From Gigaspora rosea (Eukaryota > Glomeromycota > Glomeromycetes > Diversisporales > Gigasporaceae), in the NCBI GenBank assembly GCA_003550325.1, contig QKWP01000138.1, positions 1 through 64,000 on the forward strand: DNA of 64,000 bases, in the 5' to 3' direction. The notes under the pieces were generated by a model, which was given only the letters and a program-made list of their open reading frames with translations, was not told the origin of the DNA and did not search any database. Made by a program: the position numbers and the translations under genes. This document shows, piece by piece, positions 46,445 to 56,722 of the stretch; position 1 is the first letter of the stretch, and every line of letters starts with the position of its first letter.

Positions 46445-47036
46445 ACTATGATTGAACTGTGATTACACTTTGTGTGGCTTGTCGGCTGAATTATAGTAAA
46501 CAATCATGAAACTCCAAACATCCGAGAAACTGTTGTTTATAAAAATAAAATTTAATATTTAGTGGCTGTAACTTATTATGAGATAATAGAACGAACCTTT
46601 CATTCATTATAAAGCCTCGTCCATATATAAAGCTTCGTCCATATTATAAAGCAATGTAATGTTGACTAAAGCCTTTTTTTTTAGATAAAAGTTTCATTAA
46701 GCTTGGGCTGTGAATAAAGAAAGCTAAATAGTCAAAGCCCCTTACCCTCTTAGAATAGATAAAGCTATAAAACATTGTAATTTTGCCTTTGTAAAGAACA
46801 AGAACCTTCAAGATAAATAACTCATTTATTAAATAAAAACTATAAAATCCCTAAAAGTTATAAATTAGATACTGCGACTAAATAATCATTTCATGCTTTT
46901 GCAAATTGATATCATAATAGTATATCTTTGCAGTTAAGATTGAGCGCATATATTGTAATCTATACGGTATAAATATTTTTGAATCCATTTTCAAAATTCT
47001 ATAAATAAAAGGTATTAATCTAGCCATCTTAGTAAC
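46445..47036. other. Gene-free stretch
   Basis: 46600-46655 has a short tandem TAAAGCYTCGTCCATATATAA. No coding frame supported. Confidence 0.4.
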
Positions 47037-47815
47037 ATGATGAAGATTTTGAATAAACCCTCTCGACCACAATCCCGTGCATCATACTTTCGTAATCGAC
47101 GTAATAATGAAACACAAGAAAAATATGTTGCTCGACGGTAAACGACATCGACAAATGAGACTTCTAAGAAGAATTCAGCCATCCCAAAATAATTATCAGG
47201 AGGCATTAAGATAGTCTTTCCACATAATAATTCAAGATTCAGCCATCTTAAAACTACTATACGACCACATGATTCAGTTTTATTTGTAATTGGATTCATG
47301 GAAATCATAGACCACGATCTCTATGTCTATGCAAAAGAAATAAGTTATGTCAATGTAAAAAAAAAAAAGAAAGCTAAAACTGACAATTCTCAACCACTAT
47401 TAACTCTTTCGAACCCAACTCGGTCCAAGCTTTTGCACATCCACCAGAACATGCCCAAAAACTTAGAAGATTCGCCAAAAGCTAAACCTCCGAACTGACA
47501 ACCTTAAATGAAACAAATAATACAACCTCCAATAAACGTTCAAGATCTGAAAATAAAGATCTTACAGATGACTTAGCAGAAAATAAATTTGTCAAATCTA
47601 CTGATATTGAAGATACTGATGGTAAACCAAGATCGATTAATAATTCTGAAGATTCTGACAATTCTAATGAAGAAAAAACTGAAAAATTAACAAACAATGT
47701 TAAGAAATCCCGAAAGACTACTACACGTAATCAAAAAATAAGTAAGCAGCATTCTACTCGCAGCTCTGTACGACTATCTGATCTGACAGATCTTACTAAT
47801 TCTGACAAAGAATAA
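47037..47815 (+). pseudogene. Unidentified Lys/Ser/Asp-rich protein gene, disabled
   Basis: One plus frame starts MMKILNKPSRPQSRASYFRN and is interrupted by stops after YVARR (47139) and AIPK (47187). It continues in the same frame through FVIGFMEIIDHDLYVYAKEI, KKKKKAK and SPKAKPPN to a stop at 47498. A one-base shift there opens ELTTLNETNNTTSNKRSRSE through LADLTD-like acidic/basic text to NSDKE and TAA at 47815. The second half is highly charged, low in hydrophobics, and has Ser-Asp and Lys-Lys runs typical of nuclear or linker proteins. No domain is recognised. The opposite strand is open for 97 codons over 47015-47308, so the 5' half is less certain than the 3' half. Confidence 0.45.
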
Positions 47816-47903
47816 TTTATGTTTTTATTTAATAACTTCTTTCTTTCTAATAATGATACTGTGTTTCTTTTGTAATTAATATTTTTTTATATTATATAAA
47901 TAA

Positions 47904-48411
47904 AAGAAAATCTTATACTAATAAATATCATTATCTTATAATATGTACAAATAAACTGATCTCCGAAAATTTTCTAACATTAAATCGCAGAATTTATAAA
48001 TTTTTCTTAAAATTTACTTATTGCCGCTTACAAATTATATAAATTTGAAAATCAATAAAAAAGAGTAAACACTAATGTCCGATTACTGATTTCCAATTTC
48101 TTCATTTTTTTGCNTCATAAATCTTACTATATAGAATAGAAACTTTTTATTTTAATCCGTAAGTTGATAATTCAAAATAGAGGTGGAACAATAAGAATAT
48201 AAAAAGAAATTCTTATACTAATACATATCTTATAATATGTACAAATAAACTGATCTCCGAAAATTTTCTAACATTAAATCGCAGAATTTATAAATTTTTC
48301 TTAAAATTTACTTATTGCGCTTACAAATTATATACTATAAATTTGAAAATCAATAAAAAAGAGTAAACACTAATGTCCGATTACTGATTTCCAATTTCTT
48401 CATTTTTTTGA
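47904..48411. repeat. 210-bp segmental duplication around an N
   Basis: 47904-48113 and 48204-48411 are near-identical (shared TCTTATACTAATA, CTGATCTCCGAAAATTTTC and TGTCCGATTACTGATTTCC), with small indels, separated by a single N (48114) and about 90 bp. This may be allelic copies wrongly placed in tandem, or a genuine duplication. Confidence 0.75.
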
Positions 48412-48863
48412 CTTTTGGAATAAACAAAATTTATGAACTTATCATTATAAAAATCTGATTCATTATTTTAATGCTAAACTCCTATCTCTGCAAATATATT
48501 ACAAAATGATGAACATGCAACAAGATAATAAATGTGCAAATTTTGTCTAATCTAAATTCAAAAAAATATCAAAGAAATCAGAAATTAGTAATCAGAAATT
48601 AATGGTTACTTTTTTTTTTTATTCATCTTCAAATTTGCAAACGGCATTAAATTTAAGAACATTTTTCACCTCTTACATATAAACATATCTATCTGTTGCG
48701 TTCTATCTATTATGCATAACATTAAACCCAATATCCATAACTTAGTTTAGTATTCAAAATTATTATAATCATATCTATTTTATTTATTTATATTTAGTCA
48801 TTAAATACAATAAATTTAAACCCTAAACGCAACGCGAGACAAGTTAGTTAAATGTTATTTTAG
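48412..48863. other. Upstream flank of protease relic
   Basis: Contains no credible first exons for the protease. The stretch ends in TTAAATGTTATTTTAG (48863), a plausible 3' splice site for the exon that follows, so a 5' part once lay upstream. AAACCCTAAACG occurs at 48819. Confidence 0.4.
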
Positions 48864-49746
48864 ATACTGGATCTTCAGATCTCTGGATTCCAAGTATAAA
48901 TTGTACTTCCGCATCTTGTCAAAATCAAAATAAATTTGATTCAAGTAATTCAACAACTTTTAAACCAGAAGGAAACCGTGGAGCATCAAATATGGCACGG
49001 GTGGTATTACCGGAATAGATAATATTCAAATCGGAAATTTTAATGCCATTAATCAAACTTTTGGCCTTGCAGATACTACAGCTGATTTTTTTGTGCAAAT
49101 TGAGGTTGATGGAATATTAGGACTGGGATTTGATGCTCTAAACACTATAGTGCTGGTGCTCCAACATTAATCTCTACTTTAATTAAACAAAAGCAAATTG
49201 ATCCAATTTTTAGCTTTCATTTCTCACATTTTACCGATTTCGATGATCAAGCAACATTTACTTTGGGGTGTTGATGAAAGTAAATTTACTGGAAAAATTA
49301 ATTATACTCCTGTAATTCGTCCAAAGTCAAAGTCGATTCCCGATGGTTTCTGGGTAGTAAATCTAAGAGATGCAAAAGTTGGTGGCAAATCATTGAAAAT
49401 TTCCAGGGATGCAATTATTGACACTGGCACTACACTTATATTAGCACCTGTAGAATATGCTGACGCAATTCATAAAAAAATTCCAGGTTCCAAATTTGAT
49501 GAATCAAATGGTATCTACACTATTCCATGCAATACCACAGCTGTAGTTTCTCTTAATTTTAACGGTGTTGATTATGACATTTCACATAGAGATTTAGTGA
49601 CTTCACCATTAAGTGACACTCTGTGCACTTCGGGCATCGCTCCTGCTCAATTTGATTTCTGGATCGTTGGTCAAACATTCTTAAAATGTGTATATTCAGC
49701 ATTTGATGTAGGAAACAAAAAAGTTGGATTTGCACTTAGTAAATAA
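48864..49746 (+). pseudogene. Pepsin-type (A1) aspartic protease, three frameshifts, 5' end missing
   Basis: Begins after an acceptor TTTTAG with (D)[20 protein letters not shown], the first active-site Asp loop. Frame 1 runs to KPEGN. After a shift the text is [20 protein letters not shown], containing the flap Tyr of the KYGTG motif, then GLADTTADFFVQIEVDGILG and LGFDALN. A second shift leads to YSAGAPTLISTLIKQKQIDP and FHFSHFTDFDDQATFTLG. A third shift gives GVDESKFTGKINYTPV, then AIIDTGTTLILAP, the second catalytic Asp loop, then FDFWIVGQTFLKCVYSAFD and a stop at 49744. All catalytic hallmarks and a Cys pair (IPCNT, DTLCTSG) remain. Three single-base shifts in under 900 bp mean a pseudogene or poor consensus sequence. 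Enzymes of this family are secreted endopeptidases activated by removal of a pro-peptide. The signal peptide and pro-part are absent here unless the frame at 45811 supplied them. Only the 182-codon 3' part is a continuous frame. Confidence 0.88.
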
Positions 49747-50571
49747 TATGCGTATTCAATTTAGCAATTGATTATTAATCTGCCAATTATTTATCTTAAT
49801 ATTAATTTTTTTTTAATTTGGATATATTCATATTATTTTGATCCTAATATCGACGCTGTATATGTCGCATAGATATAATGTTATACTATAATTTAAATCA
49901 ATATTATAAATTTTACTTTATCGTTATCACTAAAAAGTATTAATTAACATTAGCATCTTTGTGTCTTGAATAATATAATAAAATAATGTACATACATTGT
50001 TATTATTTAAATTTTTTCGTTTTGTTTCTTATTATACTGTTATTTTTTTTCTTTTTAGCGCAGTTAAAAAGTTGTTCATTGTGTTCTAATCCTATTAGTG
50101 TTAGCAAAATTTGCAAAGTTAGCACTAATTAGGTATGATTTGCCAAATTAATTATAGGTAATTGCATGGGAAATAAATCATTATATCAGTACAACAAGAT
50201 GAGCTATACGAAAATAATTAATTTTTGTGTATTAAATATTAGGATATTATTCCATGGGGTACTATGTAACAACCCATGCTTTTCTTCTAGGTTATTCGCA
50301 CCGGTCTATATGTAAATAACATGATTTTCATATAGACCGGTGAGAATATTTTTTAAGTTAAAAGTATGTTTCCAAAATGATTTAAGCTCTAATTTAAAGT
50401 TACATCGGCGAAAGTACCTTTTTTTTTTTTTATTAAATTCTTATTGATTATCGCAATATGACTTTAGGGTGAATTTTTTGTTTGTGCAAAAGTTCTATTT
50501 GGGGCAAAATAGTTAAATTCTTTGGCCAGTATGATAATACTATTTGTGGCTGGCACAATAGTACTGTACGG
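49747..50571. other. Gene-free stretch with one hairpin
   Basis: 50292-50349 is a hairpin: ATTCGCACCGGTCTATATG against CATATAGACCGGTGAGAAT. The rest is AT-rich, including the 3' flank of the protease relic. Confidence 0.5.
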
Positions 50572-50795
50572 GGAGTAAGTCCACACCAATTTAATTTCTG
50601 TTTAACATAACATTTGTAGCTAGTAGGGGGAGGGCTAAAATAAAATACAAATATATAATGTGCACAAATTTATTGGCTACTAATCTTGTATAAAGTTTGA
50701 TTTACACATAGACAATATAAAAGACTCAGGTTTCTTACAGTTTACCAATTAGGGTAAAATTAAAATTTCTGAAACAGAATCTATTATTTACATTA
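50572..50795 (+). repeat. Dispersed repeat, inverted partner of 24872-25094
   Basis: The reverse complement matches 24872-25094 over about 220 bp (TCCACACCAATTTAATTTCT at one end; AGAATCTATTATTTAC at the other). No coding frame. Confidence 0.75.
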
Positions 50796-50844
50796 CTTTG
50801 TTTTCTTTTTAATAATAAATGTAGGTCATATAGGGATTATGGCA

Positions 50845-51768
50845 TGATTCCCCGAAAGTTAGTTCCCCGCCAGCTCAATTTTCTGATACTATATCCCTGA
50901 CAGAATGTTTCACCTACAGCACATTTTGTTGACAGAATCTTTTCTCAACATACCATGTTTTCAATATCCTCTTTCTTTGACATCTCATATTTTCGACAAG
51001 ACATTTATCTGACATGACATATTTCTAATTTGACTTTTCTCCGACACTAAGTTTTATTGAATGCACTTTTTTTGACAAGAACGATAAACCCAGTGATCAT
51101 CACATCACATGAAATCATGCAACTATGTCATTTGTTTACTAGCACTATCAACTCGGCCTAAATTATACTATCATTTAACCCTAATCTAACCCTAACCCTA
51201 ACTCTAATTTAGGCATGCCTAATCATGTGATGTGATGAACACAAATATATCACTCTAACCAATAATTATATTTCTAATTGGTGAAAGATCTTGCCAGAAA
51301 AAGATGTCAGAAACATGTTATGTCAGAAATAGTATGCTACCAAAATTGATTTTTGAAAAAGGCCTATTTCGTCTTTATTAAAAAAAATAAAAATTTTTTA
51401 TAAGGAAAAGAAATAAAATTTATATAAATATGTTCCTTATAATTTTGTCTATTCAAAAAAAGTATTAAATAATTTCGTCTTTCAAGTAAAATAGGTCAAA
51501 AACAATTTCATCTTCAAATTTTAATTTCAGGTTTTAGAACCTGAAATAATTTTGTCCTTATGTATAGTCAAAAAATCTTCTTTCTGAAATACGTCATATC
51601 AGTAAAATGTCCTTTCGAAAATATGTCCTATCAAGGAAAGAGGAGGTCGAAAACATGGTATATTGAGGAAGATTCTGTCAACAAAAAATGCTATAGCAGA
51701 ACATTCTGTCAGGGATATAGTGTTAGAAAAATGGGCTGTCGGGGAACTAACTTTTGAGAATCAAGCAA
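50845..51768. mobile_element. Foldback element with GACAGAATGTT arms and telomere-type core
   Basis: The left arm GAAAGTTAGTTCCCCGCCAG, CTATATCCCTGACAGAATGT, TTTGTTGACAGAATC and ATACCATGTTTTC is mirrored block by block in the right arm (GAAAACATGGTAT, GATTCTGTCAACAAA, ACATTCTGTCAGGGATATAG, CGGGGAACTAACTTT). The arms are about 200 bp each and iterate TTTTCTGACA-like words. The symmetry centre holds CTAACCCTAACCCTAA (51177-51206). An unrelated repeat (51335-51568) is inserted in the right half. The small plus frames at 51560-51947 derive from the arm and are not genes. Confidence 0.82.
51335..51568 (+). repeat. Dispersed repeat, inverted partner of 61220-61450
   Basis: AAATTGATTTTTGAAAAAGG through AACCTGAAATAATTTTGTCC matches the reverse complement of 61220-61450 across its length. 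Here it interrupts the right half of the foldback element, so it is itself probably mobile. Confidence 0.75.
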
Positions 51769-52104
51769 CAACTCATATAAGTATTATTTATAATAGTATT
51801 ACGGGACAATGCCAAATTCTTGGGCTAACCCAGAATCTGCAAATTCACTATTACACAAAATATTATAAACTAGGAAAATGGGATCCATTCAAAGTCCGAA
51901 GAACAAATATAAAATCGAGTTGTTTTTTTATGTTACACCTGATCTAGCCAATAAGCGTCAGCTTTCTATTGTTTTGATTGTTTTTATTTTATGTTACACC
52001 TGATCTATCCAATCAGAATCTAGAATTTGTTAACACACAGACATCAGGTACTCTATTGCTCCTTCTGTAATGTCCTTCGGACAATTATTATAATTTGTAT
52101 AATA
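51769..52104. other. Gene-free stretch
   Basis: TGTTACACCTGATCTA is duplicated (51932 and 51993) around TTTTGATTGTTTTTATTTTA. Related to the ends of the element at 33064-33438. Confidence 0.4.
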
Positions 52105-52920
52105 GTGAATTTGCAGATCCCTATATTCTCTTCTTTGACCCCAAGTATCTTGAAATCTACCAAGCCGATTTTGATGTTTAACTAGTATTTAACTACTATT
52201 AGAATTAGAAGAACCTCCTCTTTAACTTTAAATTAGAGCACAAGAAGCCTTTACTTAATGGCATCTTTCATATTTTTGAAAGGTTATTTTAACCAATCAT
52301 ATGGGCCCTCAAAACTAGTAACCAAGGAATTTAACTATTTTTTGAAAATTGACCTGTTTGATTTATCAGGTATAAAATTTTAGATCCAATCTTTTTTACT
52401 TAATAATGAAAATCTAAAAATAAATTTACCAAGATTTACTAATAGTAATACAGATCTACAGATCTAATAATCCTGTTTAAACAGGTTTGTTAATCATGAA
52501 TAACCTAATTTTAGATTGTTTTGATTTGTGTAACAAAATAGGTTTTGCTGATTTTTTCAAAACCCGTGAACAGCCAAATTTCGAGGTTTTTACTTTTGAG
52601 GGCCCATATTATTATATAGGGTAGATCACTCATTTGACTTAAAGAATATAGTAAAGAATTGACCAACTTTAGTGGAAGATTCTCTTTGAATTACTTGAAG
52701 TTAAGAACTAAAACTTTAAATTAAAGATTATTAAATGCCAATGAATATATATTTAAAATTTTAAAGAAAGGTTTATATGTATATTTTTAAATAAATTTAA
52801 TTTAAATGATTTTTTTGTATAAATTTATATATAAAATTAAGTTAGTCAACTCATTTGATTTATAAGTAACAGCACTCATTAAGGACATGTCCTATGACTA
52901 TTAAGCGATTTTAATTGATT
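52105..52920 (+). repeat. Dispersed 0.5-kb repeat, copy 1, split by a MITE
   Basis: Parallels 58285-58760 in direct orientation: TTCTCTTCTTTGA(C)CCAAGT, GAAGAACCTCCTCTTTAACT, AAGCCTTTACTTAAT, then after the MITE AACTAAAACTTTAAATTAAA, GAAAGGTTTATATGTATA and AAGGACATGTCCTRTGACT. The MITE (52302-52606) is present only in this copy. Confidence 0.8.
52302..52606. mobile_element. 305-bp TGGGCCCTCAAAA MITE, TA target
   Basis: Starts TGGGCCCTCAAAACTAGTAA, ends TTTTACTTTTGAGGGCCCA, TA on both sides (52300-52301, 52607-52608). Same family and orientation as 38910-39420, without the latter's internal duplication. Confidence 0.88.
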
Positions 52921-52945
52921 TTTGGCCAGTATATAGTTAAGTGGT

Positions 52946-53237
52946 AAATCATAAATGAATAGTATAAAATGATTAACATTTTATAGTAAATTACGGCAGG
53001 CATTTAATAATAAATTTTCTTAATAGTTGGAATGGGTTACTTTTTCTCATTATAAATGACAAATACTAGAAAATACACGGCACAACCTGGCAAATCATAA
53101 ATGAATAGTATAAAATGATTAACATTTTATAGTAAATTACGGCAGGCATTTAATAATAAATTTTCTTAATAGTTGGAATGGGGAACATTTTCTCATTATA
53201 AATGACAAATACTAGAAAATACACGGCACAACCTGGC
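52946..53237. repeat. 146-bp tandem duplication
   Basis: Two adjacent copies (52946-53091, 53092-53237) starting AAATCATAAATGAATAGTAT, nearly identical except for three bases near GGGTTAC/GGGAAC. A recent duplication. Confidence 0.95.
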
Positions 53238-53816
53238 ATATATTAGCAAATAGTTCAAATTTTCATTACAACTATTAATAGAAGTCTTAGAGCTTTTTTT
53301 ACCTATATATGAACAAATATATGATAACATCCTTGATACCTTCAGATAGATAAGATGGCTAGAGAATGAACAAGTTTGAAGTAAGAATATTATTTTATTA
53401 AAGAGCTTCTACTTAAAAACAAATATGAATTAATAGGATAGATTCTTTTTAATTAATTAGATAACGTTCAAAAGAATGATCTTTAGAAGCCTAGTTAAAT
53501 AGTGTATATATGTATATTGTACGTATGTACATACGGTGCAGAAAATTAAAAAAAAACCTTGAAGATAAGCTTAATTTACTGTATCTCAATAGCGGCTTAT
53601 TTAGTTTTAATAAATGCATTTACTTTTGACGTACTATTTCTATGTAGAGATTGTTAATCCTGTGTTTTATTGAGATTTGATAATTTCAAAATTATATGTT
53701 TTTAATATCTATTTATTGTTTCTGTATAGAGTTAAAATGAAAATTCTAATAGAACTGAAATCGGAATGAATGAGCAAAGAAGTATCTGTTTTTAAAACGG
53801 AATTAGTAATTAAATA
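53238..53816. other. Gene-free stretch
   Basis: AT-rich, with a (GTAC/ATGT) patch near 53505-53535. No gene. Confidence 0.4.
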
Positions 53817-53924
53817 GTTGGATATAAAAAAGATTTTACTAAAAAAGTATAACTGACGTGCAGGCTGTATAAGCAGCCTGCACATCAGTTATACTTTTTC
53901 AGTAAAATTCTACTTATATTCAAC
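53817..53924. mobile_element. 108-bp hairpin MITE, GTTGRATATAA ends, TA target
   Basis: Near-perfect hairpin: AGTATAACTGACGTGCAGGC against GCCTGCACATCAGTTATACT with a 10-base loop, running out to GTTGGATAT and ATATTCAAC. TA on each side (53815-53816, 53925-53926). Confidence 0.9.
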
Positions 53925-53937
53925 TACTCAGAATATA

Positions 53938-54279
53938 TGGAGTGTCTTCAATTAAAAGGGCCCATTTTTACATATATTTTATTTTGAGATATTTGAGTTT
54001 AATTATTTGTTTTGATTTTCGGACTGATCCGGGATCAATCAAATTTCACGATATTGATTGGTTAAAGACGGCAGGTGACTATCAGGTAAACTCGTAACGT
54101 GTTGGCTCTACGCAGCCTCATGTAATTTTTCTTTTTACATTATCTTGATTTTTTATTATGTAATTCGACTTTCATTTATAATTAAAAAAAGTCAATCATG
54201 TCAAAATTTATATGAATTTAACGAAAACTCATTTTTCAAAAAAATGTAAAAATGGGCCCTTTTAATTGAAGACACCCCA
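53938..54279. mobile_element. 342-bp MITE, TGGAGTGTCTTCAATTAAAA ends, TA target
   Basis: Ends TGGAGTGTCTTCAATTAAAA and TTTTAATTGAAGACACCCCA, both continuing GGGCCCATTTTTACA inward. TA on both sides (53936-53937, 54280-54281). It lies 12 bp from the preceding hairpin MITE. The interior is less AT-rich (GACGGCAGGTGACTATCAGG) but has no frame. Confidence 0.92.
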
Positions 54280-54837
54280 TATTATCTTCTATCTCTGGCT
54301 AGGAAATAGGAGTTGAAAAGGACGAACATAGAGCATCGATATACTGTATTTTTTGGATTTAGTTAACATGGGTTTTAATTATAAATTTTGAAGAATTCCA
54401 GAGGTCTAATTAGGAAGGATGCATTATCGCACCAAAACTTTTAATGTGATGAATTTTTTCAAATAAAGATTATTTTGTATTGGCATTTTATTTTATTTTA
54501 AAAATAAGTGGGTACTTGTTTCCGATTAAAAATTCTGAATTAAAAAATTAAATAGGCGTACCCGATAATAACATTAGCTTTTAATACTACTAATAAGCGG
54601 TCTAGTTCGACCACTCACTGTTCTAGCATCAACATCATCAACATATTCTGAATCATAGCAACTAAGAAATAAATATATATACAATTATTTTGAATCCCAA
54701 ACAGAAGCATATTGATAGAAAAATAAACATTTTTATTCATTAATTACAGTATTATACATTACATCGATTATATCTGCAATAGACTACATACAGTAAAGCC
54801 TTCCTAAATACGGCCTTTCTAAAAACAAAGCATAATA
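54280..54837. other. Gene-free stretch
   Basis: AT-rich; a pogo-like half-end CAGTAAAGCCTTCCTAAATA is at 54791. No gene. Confidence 0.4.
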
Positions 54838-54931
54838 GAGTTCTGTGCCAGGCACAGTGCCGTTAAAACATTGTGCCTGGGTAGCCAGACACTATGTTTA
54901 ATGGCACCAATGCCCAGCACTTGCAGAACTA
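54838..54931. mobile_element. 94-bp MITE, KAGTTCTG ends, TA target
   Basis: GAGTTCTGTGCC at the left against GCAGAACTA at the right. Inner words CAGGCACAGTGCC and GGCACCAATGCCCAGCAC are also opposed; TA on both sides (54836-54837, 54932-54933). Strongly diverged arms. Confidence 0.65.
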
Positions 54932-54989
54932 TAGTTTGATTACAAACCATAGGCAAATGGCCCAATATAAAAAACATACTAGTCCTAGT

Positions 54990-55110
54990 AAAATTCGCAG
55001 ACTGTCATTTCATCAACAATCTACATCTAACCATAAATCCAACTAACCCAACCTAAATCGAAATAACTTTGTCGGCAGAACAGTCATCGGCAAAACTAGT
55101 TTATATCAAT
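54990..55110. repeat. Fragment of the TTTCACCGACAA foldback family
   Basis: GTCATTTCATCAACAATCTA, ACCATAAATCCAACTAACCC and AACTTTGTCGGCAGAACAGT parallel 45225-45340 (core plus part of one arm). The telomere-type core is degenerate here. Confidence 0.6.
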
Positions 55111-55575
55111 ATTATTAGTATACATAAATGAAATTACCCTTCAAACACTTCAAACAAAAGAATAAAAATTTATCTAGTTTTAACCTACAGTGCCAAAAAA
55201 ATCGACATTCTCACGTACCTGGTTAAAATGAATGATAAAAAAAGGTCTAGATTAGATGGTTGGGAATCAAAATTATTAATGATTACAAAATATTTTAGCG
55301 CGAATGTGCGTCGCTTACTGAGTAAAGTTTTTATTTTGTATAGTAAAAAAAAAAATTTATTTAACTCTCTGATTTTATAGGATATGTTCTATCGAATTTA
55401 AAGGTTAAAGTAATAGTTTTTTTCTAAATGTAATATAGTTTGTTATAAGATCAAAATAGCGTATCAAGCACTAGCTATAATTGATCTCTGCCGTACAACT
55501 ATATAAAATTTATACACTTGATCTGTGATTTACTACTTAAATTTTTCGTCTAATAGAATTCTATTGTATAATTTA
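55111..55575. other. Gene-free stretch
   Basis: AT-rich; no feature supported. Confidence 0.4.
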
Positions 55576-56135
55576 GGCCACACAAACTTATACTATTGGT
55601 TCTCATATCCTGGCCGGGTCAGTGAGGTAGGGTTTTGAAATTTTAATTTTTTAATATATTAGCCAATAGAAATTCTCTATTCATAATTATGCGAACAGAG
55701 CGAATTTTTAATATAATAAAGATTATTAATCAATTACATATATAAATATTAATTTTTACTAAAACACGTTTATGGTGTTATTGATCAGTACCCTATGTTC
55801 TAAGGAAAAAAGTTTGCCTTTATAACAGTATAAAGTAGTGATTGTACCCGGGTAGAACCTGCTATTGTGTGACATAGTAATTTATCCGGATATCCGGGTA
55901 ATTTAATAGTAACCGGGTAGAGGTTTTCCCAATGGGTACAATCTCTAGTATAAAGAATAAAGTTCAAATTTTTAATATGAAATTTTTTATCAGGTATCAG
56001 GTTGTAAGGCAATAAAATTTTTAAATAAAATTTTTTTTAATAAAAAATTTTTTTTAAAAAAATTAAAATCCGGGTCGCTGGGTCACGAAAAGTTACTTGG
56101 TGATATGAGAACCAATAGTATAAGTTTGTATAGCC
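55576..56135. mobile_element. 560-bp Harbinger-like element, TTA target
   Basis: Inverted ends GGCCACACAAACTTATACTA and TAGTATAAGTTTGTATAGCC, extending through TTGGTTCTCATATC. The 3-bp TTA lies on both sides (55573-55575, 56136-56138). TIRs starting GG(C/G) with a TWA duplication fit the PIF/Harbinger superfamily. The interior includes an ATCCGGATATCCGGGT palindrome and CGGGTAGA words. The 70-codon minus frame is not a gene. Confidence 0.82.
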
Positions 56136-56264
56136 TTATAATTATTAGTTAAATTATGCATAGAATGTCCAAATTAGGGAGCTGTTATAAATCACGTAAT
56201 TTCCATCTCTTAAGGGGCTACCCCACCCACCCCATCTGACTGACACCTTATTAGCCAATCAAAT

Positions 56265-56670
56265 TGTGCAAAAAATTTATATATTAATTAATAAAAAACT
56301 TTGATATTATATAACTTTTGATCTACTATCCCATTTTAGATGATTTAACTACCAAAATGATCCTCTCAAAGAGAGGATTCTAACAAGCCCAAAACTATTA
56401 AAATCCAATTACTTGATCGTAAGATCAATCTAGATTTATATAATATTATATAGTATATTAAAATAATATAATATTTATAGTAATACAAATCTATACCAAT
56501 ATTATGATTTTGTAATTGGAATTTAATGATTTTAGTTTTGTTAGAATCCTCTCTTTGAGAGGATCATTTTGGTAGTTAAATCATCTAAATTAGTATATCA
56601 ACAGTTATTTGATATTAAAATTATATATAAATTTATAATATTAATTAAAAAATTTTTTATAATTTTGGCC
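56265..56670. mobile_element. Hairpin element with long identical arms
   Basis: TTTAGATGATTTAACTACCA through GAGAGGATTCTAACAA (56336-56387) is exactly inverted at 56540-56590, about 50 bp without mismatch. Arms continue outward with more divergence (TTGATATTATATAACTTTTG against the complement of TTTGATATTAA). The arms contain CCTCTCAAAGAGAGG, itself a palindrome. Confidence 0.82.
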
Positions 56671-56722
56671 AGAATTTGATAATTTCGGCCAGAATTACAC
56701 ATGATACATTGGCTAACCCACC

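Noticed and set aside
51560-51947. Two overlapping plus frames of 65 and 94 codons
   Set aside because: They fall in the iterated arm of a foldback element, and the other arm has no equivalent frame.
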